DNA from: Clostridiales bacterium
GTDB taxonomy: Bacteria; Bacillota; Clostridia; Oscillospirales; Ruminococcaceae
Reading direction: 5' to 3'
Length of the DNA stretch: 64,000 nt
NCBI GenBank assembly: GCA_003150405.1
Contig: QAMM01000007.1
Span: 62,001 to 126,000 of the forward strand
In this document: positions 24,689-32,469 of the stretch, piece after piece
Layout of the letters: each line of letters starts with the position of its first letter
Numbering within the stretch: the stretch's first letter is position 1
The notes under the pieces: generated by a model
Told to the model about the DNA's origin: nothing
Databases searched by the model: none
The model's input: the letters and a program-made list of their open reading frames with translations, nothing else
Made by a program: the position numbers and the translations under genes

Positions 24689-25672
24689 ATGATAAAGAAC
24701 GTATTGGTCACCGGATTTTCCGGTAAACTTGGCAACTTCGTAGCTCCTTACCTGCAGGATCAGGGCTTTAACGTCACCGGCACCGACATTGTGCTGCCAA
24801 AACCGGACAGCGAAAACGCAAAACGCGGCATTCCATTTGTCAAAGCGGATCTGCTTGATATCGGCGATTTGATGAAAGCTATTGCTATGTCCCAGTGCGA
24901 TGCCATTGTCCACCTAGGCGCGATTCCGTACAACGTGGAGCTTCAGCCCCCATACGCGGATCGCACCGGTATCGGCGCAGCGAGCGACGGTATCCGCACA
25001 AATTACAGCATGCCGGAAGACAACACCATGAAAATCAACACCATGGGTACTTTTTATGTCATGGACGCTGCCCGCCGCATGGGCGTTAAAAACGTCATTG
25101 CGGCCTCCAGCTTCTTCACCTACGGTATGGGCTTCCGCCTCTCCGGCAATGATTTTATCCCGGATTATCTGCCGATTGACGAAGAGCACCGTTGTGAACC
25201 AGAGGACAGCTACTCCCTCTCCAAATGCCTGGGAGAGGAAATTATGCAGGCGTTCTCCCGTGCTTACGGGATGAACTCCGTTGCCATGCGTCTGCTCGGC
25301 GTTTACTACCACGATTCCGAAGCCAGCCGCCGTACCCATGTTTTCCACCGCGGCTATGAGCTAATTCCGCAGGACGAACGCGAAAAGGTAATGACCTGCA
25401 CCATCTACGAATATGTGGACGCCCGTGACATTGCGGTCTTTGTCGGGCTTGCACTTGGAAAAATGGGTAGCCTGCCGCATTCGTTTGAGGCGTTTAACGT
25501 CTGGACTGACACTCATCTGGAGCCGGAATCCGCGCCGTTCTATGCGAAACTTTATCCTAAAATTGCCGACATGTGCCAAAACCTGAAAGGGCACGACGGC
25601 CTGTTCTCCATTGAAAAGGCCCGCAGGCTTTTGGGATATGAGCCGCAGTATTCCTGGCGAAACGAAAAATAA
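24689..25672 (+). CDS. NAD-dependent epimerase/dehydratase-type SDR, paralogue 4
   Basis: Protein of 327 residues, closest to SDR 3 (same VAPYLQDQGFNVT, VLPKPDSENAKRG). The glycine motif reads TGFSGKLG, active site SSFFTYG and YSLSK. Substrate-side variation includes DEEHRCEPEDSYSLSK and a distinct segment RTHVFHRGYELIPQDE. RBS CGGAGGG, ATG 24689. Unlike the other three it has no TIM barrel immediately beside it; the next gene is an IolE-like barrel. Confidence 0.88.
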   Translation: MIKNVLVTGFSGKLGNFVAPYLQDQGFNVTGTDIVLPKPDSENAKRGIPFVKADLLDIGDLMKAIAMSQCDAIVHLGAIPYNVELQPPYADRTGIGAASDGIRTNYSMPEDNTMKINTMGTFYVMDAARRMGVKNVIAASSFFTYGMGFRLSGNDFIPDYLPIDEEHRCEPEDSYSLSKCLGEEIMQAFSRAYGMNSVAMRLLGVYYHDSEASRRTHVFHRGYELIPQDEREKVMTCTIYEYVDARDIAVFVGLALGKMGSLPHSFEAFNVWTDTHLEPESAPFYAKLYPKIADMCQNLKGHDGLFSIEKARRLLGYEPQYSWRNEK

Positions 25673-25684
25673 CACAAGTGTCCC

Positions 25685-25709
25685 GGCGGGAACAAAACTT
25701 GTTCCCGCC
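25685..25709 (+). repeat. Intergenic hairpin after SDR 4
   Basis: GGCGGGAACAA (25685-25695) AAC TTGTTCCCGCC (25699-25709), 11 perfect pairs, no T-run. Confidence 0.7.
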
Positions 25710-25775
25710 GCCGTGTGGATATGGGAAGCCAAACTGTTCCACACATGTATAAAACAATTATTAGGAGGTTCATGA

Positions 25776-26666
25776 ATGAACGAAAACAAATTAAAAATTG
25801 GCCATACCGGTATTACCTGGCTCAATGACGACGATTTTGAGGATGCAATCCGCACCATTGCAAAAGAAGGGTTCGGCGGTATTGAACTGTTTGGCTGGAC
25901 GCTGCCGAAAATCAAGGCGCAGGGCAAACTGGGCTTGTTCGAGGAATGCGGCCTTCCCCTGTGGTCGGGCTACTTCTCGCATGATGTCATCAATCCGGAC
26001 CGCCGCCAGGAGCAGTTTAACAAAATTAAGGAACAGGGCGAAATCCTGCTTTCGCAGGGTGGCACCCATGTGGCGTTCGGCGGCGATATTGTTGACCGCA
26101 GAAAGGTCAAATACCTGGAGCACCGCGATTATATTGTGGACTTTGTCAACGAATGCGGCAAACGGATGCAGGATATGGGGCTGACTCTCTGCTACCATCC
26201 GCATACTGGTACCCCGGTTGAAACCAAAGAAGAAATCATGGACTTCTTCCAGAGAATTGATCCCAAATATGTCGCCATGGCACCGGACATCGGCCAGATC
26301 CAGAAAGGCGGCGCCGACCCGCTGGAAATCATCAAAACCTTTGAGCCGCTGGTCAAACACGTTCATTTCAAAGACTTCGGCGGTAAGCTTGAGTTTGACG
26401 CTTCCCAGAAAGATGTCGTTGAAGGAGAGTCTTACTTCAACTTCGGTGAAAACGGCAAGGAAATTGACGCGACCGGTTACATCAACTACTGCATTCTCGG
26501 TGACGGCGTGGTCGATTTAAAGGGTATTCTGGATTACCTCGCTTCCAAAAACTTTGACGGCCATGTCATGGTTGAACTGGACGCAGGCACCGAAATGCCG
26601 GTAACCCCGCAGGAAGCGGTTCACGGCAACAAACTCTATCTGGAGAAAATCGGTTACATGAAGTAA
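25776..26666 (+). CDS. IolE-like TIM barrel (inosose-dehydratase/isomerase family)
   Basis: Protein of 296 residues of the xylose-isomerase-like superfamily but clearly not a copy of the three paralogues. It opens with KIGHTGITWLNDDDFEDAIR and has LCYHPHTGTPVETKEEIMDF, patterns shared with inosose dehydratase IolE and hydroxypyruvate-isomerase-like proteins. Metal-site candidates: MAPDIGQ, KHVHFKDF and VMVELDAG. IolE removes water from 2-keto-inositols; a dehydration of some keto-sugar would suit the oxidising SDRs upstream. RBS AGGAGG. No iolB, iolC, iolD or iolG is present, so ordinary inositol breakdown is unlikely. Confidence 0.82.
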   Translation: MNENKLKIGHTGITWLNDDDFEDAIRTIAKEGFGGIELFGWTLPKIKAQGKLGLFEECGLPLWSGYFSHDVINPDRRQEQFNKIKEQGEILLSQGGTHVAFGGDIVDRRKVKYLEHRDYIVDFVNECGKRMQDMGLTLCYHPHTGTPVETKEEIMDFFQRIDPKYVAMAPDIGQIQKGGADPLEIIKTFEPLVKHVHFKDFGGKLEFDASQKDVVEGESYFNFGENGKEIDATGYINYCILGDGVVDLKGILDYLASKNFDGHVMVELDAGTEMPVTPQEAVHGNKLYLEKIGYMK

Positions 26667-26729
26667 ACCGTAAAAAATGGCGCTGCAAAGACGCCGTGTG
26701 GAGAAACACAGAAAACAGGAGGATTCATC

Positions 26730-28001
26730 ATGGCGAAGAAATCAATCGTATCCATCGCCCATTATGACGGCGACCTTGGTACTCCGTCCAATTATACTCA
26801 GGAACATGTTGAGAAAATCAAGGACATGATCCGCCAGATTGCGGACGACACCAAAGGCGGTATGCAAAACATTGTCCACGAAGGCGACGTCGTCTTTATC
26901 AAAATCAACACCGTCAACACCTCGCCGGCAGAAAGCGGTTTTACAACTGACCCGAGAATGCTTCAGGCCCTGGTCGAAGTGGTGAAAGAGCAGAACCCGA
27001 AAAAGATTCAGATTGGTGAGCGCTGCGCACTCGGCCAGGACACCATGAAGTGCTTTGAGGTCTGCGGTATTAAGGCGGTTGCGGAGAAAACTGGCGCCGA
27101 ATTGGTCGCGCTGGAAAATACCGAATGGGAAATGTACGACATGGGCAAACCATGTTCTTACCGCAAGTTCCCATTCCCGAAGATTGTACGGGATGCCGAC
27201 GTTTACATCGGTCTGCCGAAGATGAAGGTACATATCCATACCGGCCTGACCAACGCCATGAAACTCCAGTTCGGCCTCTGCCCGGATTACAAATGGATGT
27301 CGGAATGCCATCGTGATGATATTTACCAGAAAATCGCAAACCTTGTTACGGCTACCGAGCCGGATTGGTTTGTCGTTGACTCGCTCTGGACCTGTCAGGG
27401 CAATGGGCCGTTCAGCCCGTATCCGGACGACCGCATCACCAACTGGAACACCACCTACGGTGGCTCCGACCCGGTTGCGATCGACACCGTAGCTGAAATG
27501 CTGATGCAGTGGGATAACCCCGGCAATCTGCCGTCCACCGTTATGGGTGCCGCAGAAGGCCTTGGCACCAACAAGCCGGAAGAGATTGAACTCAAAGGCG
27601 TGCCGGTCGAGAAGGTTTCCCGTCACTTCAATCGCCAAGATACTGTTCTCTGCGGTAAATTCAAAAACGTCAACGTCATTGTTGGTTCTGCCTGCGAGCC
27701 GGGCTGCCGCGTTATGGTCCGCATGGGTCTTGACGCCGCCTATGTTGCCGGCCTGCTGGATAAACTGCCTGAGCCAATTACCATCTTTGTTGGCCTCCAG
27801 TTTGAGCCCTATGTAACCGATGTCAAAGGCCCGGTTCTCATCTACGGCAAGTGCGCGGAGAAGATGAAAGAGTTCTATCCGAACGCTTACACCTGGTTCC
27901 CGACCGAGGAGCACCCGACCTGCGTGCCGATGTACTCCAACATTCCTGGGCGCGGCATTCCGGATGTCATTCAGAAGATTATTGACAGCTACAACAAATA
28001 A
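26730..28001 (+). CDS. DUF362-family protein
   Basis: Protein of 423 residues. The DUF362 signature is spread over the chain: DVVFIKINTVNTSPAESGFTT near residue 60, PKIVRDADVYIGLPKMKVHI, TGLTNAMKLQFGLCPD and TEPDWFVVDSLWTCQGNGPF. There are several Cys residues (KCFEVCG, SACEPGC) but no CxxCxxCxxxC ferredoxin motif, so a classical Fe-S cluster is not evident. The biochemical role of the family is unknown. RBS ACAGGAGG. Its place between the IolE-like gene and transketolase ties it to the pathway. Confidence 0.8.
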   Translation: MAKKSIVSIAHYDGDLGTPSNYTQEHVEKIKDMIRQIADDTKGGMQNIVHEGDVVFIKINTVNTSPAESGFTTDPRMLQALVEVVKEQNPKKIQIGERCALGQDTMKCFEVCGIKAVAEKTGAELVALENTEWEMYDMGKPCSYRKFPFPKIVRDADVYIGLPKMKVHIHTGLTNAMKLQFGLCPDYKWMSECHRDDIYQKIANLVTATEPDWFVVDSLWTCQGNGPFSPYPDDRITNWNTTYGGSDPVAIDTVAEMLMQWDNPGNLPSTVMGAAEGLGTNKPEEIELKGVPVEKVSRHFNRQDTVLCGKFKNVNVIVGSACEPGCRVMVRMGLDAAYVAGLLDKLPEPITIFVGLQFEPYVTDVKGPVLIYGKCAEKMKEFYPNAYTWFPTEEHPTCVPMYSNIPGRGIPDVIQKIIDSYNK

Positions 28002-28017
28002 CCAATGATTCACTGCT

Positions 28018-28092
28018 TTGCGGCAGAGGAGCGCTTTGCTTTTCTGCCGCAAGTTCTGAGTTTGCTGGTCGGCAGCAGGCTGCTCCGGCCAG
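28018..28092 (+). repeat. Two tandem intergenic hairpins before transketolase
   Basis: TTGCGGCAGA (28018-28027) pairs with TCTGCCGCAA (28043-28052); CTGGTCGG (28065-28072) pairs with CCGGCCAG (28085-28092). No T-runs; the second ends 20 bp before the transketolase start. Confidence 0.7.
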
Positions 28093-28111
28093 AGAAGGGT
28101 GATACAAAATA

Positions 28112-30181
28112 ATGGATAACATTCATACGGCAAAAAAACGGATTGAACAGGGGCGTTTAAAGCTGCTGGAGATTAAGGATTCGGACATCCGCATCTCCAT
28201 TCTGCGGCAGGGCTTGGACGCCATTGACCACGGCGTACATGCCGGCGGCGCATTCTCCGCTGTCATCCCCATGGTCAGCCTGTACTACGGCGGCGGAATG
28301 AAGCTCAACGTGGAACAGCCCACCGAACCGGGTCAGGACCAGTTTATCCTGAGCAAAGGGCATGCGGTTGCAGCTATGGCGGCCGTTTACGCAGACAAAG
28401 GTTATTTTGACGCAGCGCTGCTCAAAGGCTCCCGTTCCTACGAAAGCATCTTAAACGGCCATCCGGGTCCAATCCTTCCGGGCGTCTCCATTTCTACCGG
28501 CCCGCTTGGACAGGGCATTTCCGCGGCAGTCGGCCTTGCGCTCTGCGGCAAGGCTTATCCGCAGAACGACGTTTACTGCATGGTTGGCGACGGCGAAATG
28601 CAGGAGGGCGGCGTTTGGGAAGCGCTGATGTACGCAGCGGAAGAGCGGCTGGACAACCTGTGCGTTATTGTGGATAAAAACGGCGGCCAGCTGGACAACG
28701 TCTCCAAAATGATTGTTTCAATGGATTCCATTGCCGACAAGCTCCGTGCCTTCGGCTTCCGTGTACTGGAAGTAAACGCCGAGGAGTACGCGCCGGTCAA
28801 AGGGGCGTTTGACGCGTTCCGCTGCGACCGCAATGGAAAACCAACTGCGATTGTATGCAGCGCGACCAAAGGCTTCGGCAGCTTTTCCAGCGGCATCAAC
28901 GGCCACAAGATTACCCTTGCGGACGAGGTCGGCACCCTGGAAATTGAGATGCAGTCCCGCCGCCGCAAAGGGCGTGAAGCAGCCTTTGTTGAGTTCTACA
29001 ACAGCATTTCCTGCGATGAAACCAAAGCGGCGATTGCCAAAATTGCCGAGGAAATGAACCTTGTGCTGAATACCGACGGCGGAAAAGCCGTTTCAGTTGC
29101 GCCGGGTGTTCCGGTGGTGAAAACCAAACCGGCGCCGAAGCGCTGCAAAAAGATTAAATACGACGAAGCCCGCCTGCCCAAGGTGGAGCTTGGAAAATCC
29201 TACGCGGCCTCTGATATTGTCAAGGCCATGATGAAGGTCTTTGCCGAGGATGACCGGATTGTCACCATTGACTCCGACCTTTCTTCGACAAGCGGACTGC
29301 AGGAGGGCGCGATTTTGGTGGACAAAACCCGCGCGCTCAACGTCGGCATTGCAGAGAGTAACATGATGAATATCGGCGAGGCGTTTGCCGCTATGGGCAA
29401 AAACGCCTGGGTTTCCACCTTCTGTCCCTTCTTTGACTGGCGAGTGATGCGCCGCATTGCGGTCAGCTATCAGGAGCGCCTGGAGGCAATGGAGACCGAG
29501 GGCGGCTGGCTCACCGAGGGCCACGGTCTTGACCTGACCTTTGTCGCCACTGCACCGGATATGGAAACCCAGACCAACGGCGCAACCCACATGGGCAATG
29601 ACGATATCCTGTTCTTTGACCAGATGGCGCACCTCAAAATCGTCACCATCTGCTGCCCGGCCCAGCTCAAAGCAGCCATGAAGTGGATTGCAGAGGGAAA
29701 TAAAGGGTTGGTTTATCTGCGCATTCTGCGCAAAGCGTCCAACGCCATTTATCCGGATGACATGACCTTTGAATATGGTAAGGGCTACACTCTGCGCGAC
29801 GGTGACAAGGCAACCATTGTTTCCTATGGGCGCGGCGTTTACGAGGCGCTCGCAGCAGCAGATGCCTTGAAGGAAAAAGGCATTGACGTTAAAGTTGTGG
29901 ATATGCCTTCGTTCGACGAAAAGCTGCTCATAGAGCTTTACAAATCTGGCAAACCGGTGATTCTTGCAGAGCAGAACAACGGCTATCTTGCAAATAAGCT
30001 GCCCAAACTTCTGCTTCGTGAAGGTATTGCAATGGATCCGTCCCGCATTGTCACCGTCAATATGCTTGATAAGGACGGCAACCCGCAGTTTGTGCACTCC
30101 GGCACCTACGCCCAGCTTACCAAAGCGTTCGGGCTTTCGGGTGCACAGCTTGCAGAGCTGGTTGCGGAAAAACTTAGCTGA
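28112..30181 (+). CDS. Transketolase, single chain
   Basis: Protein of 689 residues. The N-terminal thiamine-diphosphate domain has LSKGHAVAAMAAVYA, STGPLGQGISAAVGLAL and GDGEMQEGGVWEAL; the pyrimidine domain has VTIDSDLSSTSG and VGIAESNMMNIGEAFAAMGK; the C-terminal domain follows from about residue 560. The two halves, which in many clostridia are separate genes, are joined here by a Lys/Pro-rich linker (KPAPKRCKKIKYDEARLPK). The enzyme moves a two-carbon ketol unit between a ketose and an aldose. Its presence says the pathway yields or uses a ketose (phosphate). ATG 28112 has AGAAGGG ten bases upstream. Confidence 0.92.
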   Translation: MDNIHTAKKRIEQGRLKLLEIKDSDIRISILRQGLDAIDHGVHAGGAFSAVIPMVSLYYGGGMKLNVEQPTEPGQDQFILSKGHAVAAMAAVYADKGYFDAALLKGSRSYESILNGHPGPILPGVSISTGPLGQGISAAVGLALCGKAYPQNDVYCMVGDGEMQEGGVWEALMYAAEERLDNLCVIVDKNGGQLDNVSKMIVSMDSIADKLRAFGFRVLEVNAEEYAPVKGAFDAFRCDRNGKPTAIVCSATKGFGSFSSGINGHKITLADEVGTLEIEMQSRRRKGREAAFVEFYNSISCDETKAAIAKIAEEMNLVLNTDGGKAVSVAPGVPVVKTKPAPKRCKKIKYDEARLPKVELGKSYAASDIVKAMMKVFAEDDRIVTIDSDLSSTSGLQEGAILVDKTRALNVGIAESNMMNIGEAFAAMGKNAWVSTFCPFFDWRVMRRIAVSYQERLEAMETEGGWLTEGHGLDLTFVATAPDMETQTNGATHMGNDDILFFDQMAHLKIVTICCPAQLKAAMKWIAEGNKGLVYLRILRKASNAIYPDDMTFEYGKGYTLRDGDKATIVSYGRGVYEALAAADALKEKGIDVKVVDMPSFDEKLLIELYKSGKPVILAEQNNGYLANKLPKLLLREGIAMDPSRIVTVNMLDKDGNPQFVHSGTYAQLTKAFGLSGAQLAELVAEKLS

Positions 30182-30302
30182 TGTTGAGGCCGCTTTGCCC
30201 GCAGTGTATGTGGGCAGGGCGTCTCCCTGCGGAAATCCGTGGGGATTTGATTGTGGCGTGCGGCGCTTTTATGCAGCTTCACGCCGGAAAGGAGCAAAGC
30301 TC

Positions 30303-30692
30303 ATGATCAATGTACGCGAAAGCGACATCCCGGAAAACGACCTGCCGGGTCGGAAACTGCGTTGGGTTATTACCCCGGAAAAAGACGGATGTGAGTTTCT
30401 TTCAAGCTGTGTCATCCGTGTGGCACCGGGTGCTAAAGTAAAACCCGCGCATTCCCATCCAAACGGCGAAGAGCTGGTTTATATCATCTCCGGTTCCGGG
30501 CGGGTGCTGATCGACGGTGAGGTTGAACCGGTAGAGGCTGGCAGTGTCATCGTCTTTCCAAAGGCGAAAATCCACATGCTGCAAAACACCGGCGACGTGG
30601 AGATGAAGGCGGTCTGCGTTTATGCGCCCGCCGCCGATCCCTCCGGCTACAAGTACCATGAAGATGTCGACATAGACGACTATGTAAAATAA
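30303..30692 (+). CDS. Cupin-domain protein
   Basis: Protein of 129 residues, a single small cupin barrel. Metal-ligand motifs: KPAHSHPNGEELVYII (two His and a Glu) and FPKAKIHML (His). Small cupins of this type include KdgF-like enzymes acting on unsaturated uronates and various sugar isomerases or regulatory proteins; which one this is cannot be told. ATG 30303 follows AAAGGAGC; the longer frame from 29964 overlaps the transketolase gene and is an artefact. Forty bp before the aldehyde dehydrogenase. Confidence 0.82.
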   Translation: MINVRESDIPENDLPGRKLRWVITPEKDGCEFLSSCVIRVAPGAKVKPAHSHPNGEELVYIISGSGRVLIDGEVEPVEAGSVIVFPKAKIHMLQNTGDVEMKAVCVYAPAADPSGYKYHEDVDIDDYVK

Positions 30693-30731
30693 TCTCAAAC
30701 ATTATCCACGCAAAGAAAGGAAAGAAACCTC

Positions 30732-32234
30732 ATGGAAAAACTCAAAATGTTTGTCAACGGCGAGTTTGTCGAGTCCAAAACCGACAAATACTATGACCTG
30801 CACAACCCCAGCACCGGCGAAAAAACCGGCGAGGCACCCTGCTGCACCGTCGATGAAGTAAACGCTGCCATTGCGGCTGCAAAAGCGGCTTTCCCGGCTT
30901 GGAGCGCCACCCCGCCGATCAAACGCGCTCAGATTATGTATAAAGTCCGCGAGCTCATCATTGAGCGCATGGATGAACTGACCATGAGCGTTGCCAAGGA
31001 AAACGGCAAAGTCTGGTCCGAAGCAGAAGGTGACGTCCTCAAAGCAAAAGAGGGCACCGAGGTTGCTACCCAGGCGCCGTCCCTGATGATGGGCGAAAGC
31101 CTGATGGATGCCTCCAAAGGCTATGACACGGTCCAGTACCGTGAGCCAATCGGCGTATTTGCGGGTATTGTTCCGGTCAACTTCCCGGCTATGATTCCGT
31201 TTGGCTGGATGACCCCCATCTGCATTGCCTGCGGCAACACCATTGTTCTCAAAGCGGCCAGCCTGACCCCGAAAACCGCTATGATGTTCGCTCAGCTCTA
31301 CAAAGATGCTGGTGTTCCGGACGGCGTTGTCAACATTGTCACCTGCTCCAGAAACGAAATTGACACCATTCTCAATCACCCGGATGTCAAAGGCATTACC
31401 TTTGTCGGTTCCACTCCGGTTGGCAAAATGATCTACCAGAAAGCGGCGGCAACCGGTAAACGCGTTCAGTGCCTGACCCAGGCGAAGAACCACGCTCTGG
31501 TTATGTCTGACGCGCCGATTGAGAGAACCGTTGCGGGCGTTATCAACTCTGCATACGGCTGCGCCGGCCAGCGCTGCATGGCTCTGCCGGTTGTCGTTGT
31601 TGAAGAAGCCATTGCAGACAAATTTGTGGATGAGCTGGTCAAACAAGCCAAGAACATCAAGGTTGGCCCTGCGTATGACAAGACCTCTAAACTCGGTCCG
31701 GTTACCTATAAAAAACACTACGATGAAGTCATCGCCGACATTGACAAGGGCGTCAAGGAAGGCGCGAAGCTGGTGCTCGACGGCCGCGGCTGCAAAGTAG
31801 AAGGCTTTGAAAATGGCTACTATGTTGGCCCAACCATCTTTGACCATGTGACCGAGGATATGACCATCGGCCGCGAAGAAATCTTTGGGCCGGTTCTCTG
31901 CATCAAACGCGTTAAGAACTTTGAGGAAGGCCTCAAGGTTATGAATGGTAACCCGTATGCCAACGGCTCGGTTATCTTTACCCAGAACGGCTACTTTGCA
32001 CGTGAGTTCGTCCGCCACACCGACGGTGGTATGGTCGGCGTCAACGTCGGTATTCCGGTACCGGTCGGCGTATTCCCGTTTGCGGGCCATAAAGAGTCTT
32101 TCTTTGGCGATCTGCACTGCTTGGGCAAAGACGCATACCGCTTCTTCACCGAGAGCAAATGCGTCACCCAGCGCTGGTTCGACGAGGTTGAAATGCAGAA
32201 CACCGAGGTTTCCACCTGGGATGGTACCATCTAA
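30732..32234 (+). CDS. Aldehyde dehydrogenase, CoA-acylating (MmsA/IolA) type
   Basis: Protein of 500 residues with the full ALDH fold. The NAD region FVGSTPVGKMIYQKAAATGK is at about 226-245; the catalytic Cys is Cys282 in YGCAGQRCMAL, the form typical of methylmalonate-semialdehyde dehydrogenases, which make acyl-CoA rather than free acid. PVNFPAMIPFGWM and PVGVFPFAGHKESFFGDLH also match MmsA/IolA. It would turn the aldehyde end-product into a CoA ester. RBS AAAGGAAAG. Last gene before the strong terminator at 32255. Actual aldehyde unknown. Confidence 0.9.
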   Translation: MEKLKMFVNGEFVESKTDKYYDLHNPSTGEKTGEAPCCTVDEVNAAIAAAKAAFPAWSATPPIKRAQIMYKVRELIIERMDELTMSVAKENGKVWSEAEGDVLKAKEGTEVATQAPSLMMGESLMDASKGYDTVQYREPIGVFAGIVPVNFPAMIPFGWMTPICIACGNTIVLKAASLTPKTAMMFAQLYKDAGVPDGVVNIVTCSRNEIDTILNHPDVKGITFVGSTPVGKMIYQKAAATGKRVQCLTQAKNHALVMSDAPIERTVAGVINSAYGCAGQRCMALPVVVVEEAIADKFVDELVKQAKNIKVGPAYDKTSKLGPVTYKKHYDEVIADIDKGVKEGAKLVLDGRGCKVEGFENGYYVGPTIFDHVTEDMTIGREEIFGPVLCIKRVKNFEEGLKVMNGNPYANGSVIFTQNGYFAREFVRHTDGGMVGVNVGIPVPVGVFPFAGHKESFFGDLHCLGKDAYRFFTESKCVTQRWFDEVEMQNTEVSTWDGTI

Positions 32235-32254
32235 GCGGCAGTCGAATTGTACAG

Positions 32255-32293
32255 CAGCAAATCGGGATGAGGCGTCTCATCCCGTTTTTGCTG
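32255..32293 (+). terminator. Strong terminator closing the catabolic array
   Basis: CGGGATGAG (32263-32271) GCGT CTCATCCCG (32276-32284), then TTTTTG; an outer CAGCAAA/TTTTGCTG extends the stem. Confidence 0.9.
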
Positions 32294-32469
32294 TAAATTT
32301 TTCTGTCCGATGATCTTAACAGCAGAGCTTCTGTATAAACAAAAATGGCATCTCCTGTTTTCCTCCGCAAGTTCCTCGATTCATTCCCCTGTTTCCCAAT
32401 TTAGACTGCACCACATCAATCCTGCTGCGCCGGATCTCCGGCCGACTTTCAAGTAAAGGAACCTGTGCA

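Noticed and set aside
18147..30181. Known sulphosugar transketolase pathway
   Set aside because: A transketolase and isomerase-type enzymes occur, but no sulphonate transporter, sulpholactaldehyde reductase or sulphoquinovosidase could be identified from sequence; kept only as an analogy.
25776..32234. Standard inositol (iol) operon
   Set aside because: Only IolE-like and IolA-like members are present; IolB, IolC, IolD and IolG are absent.
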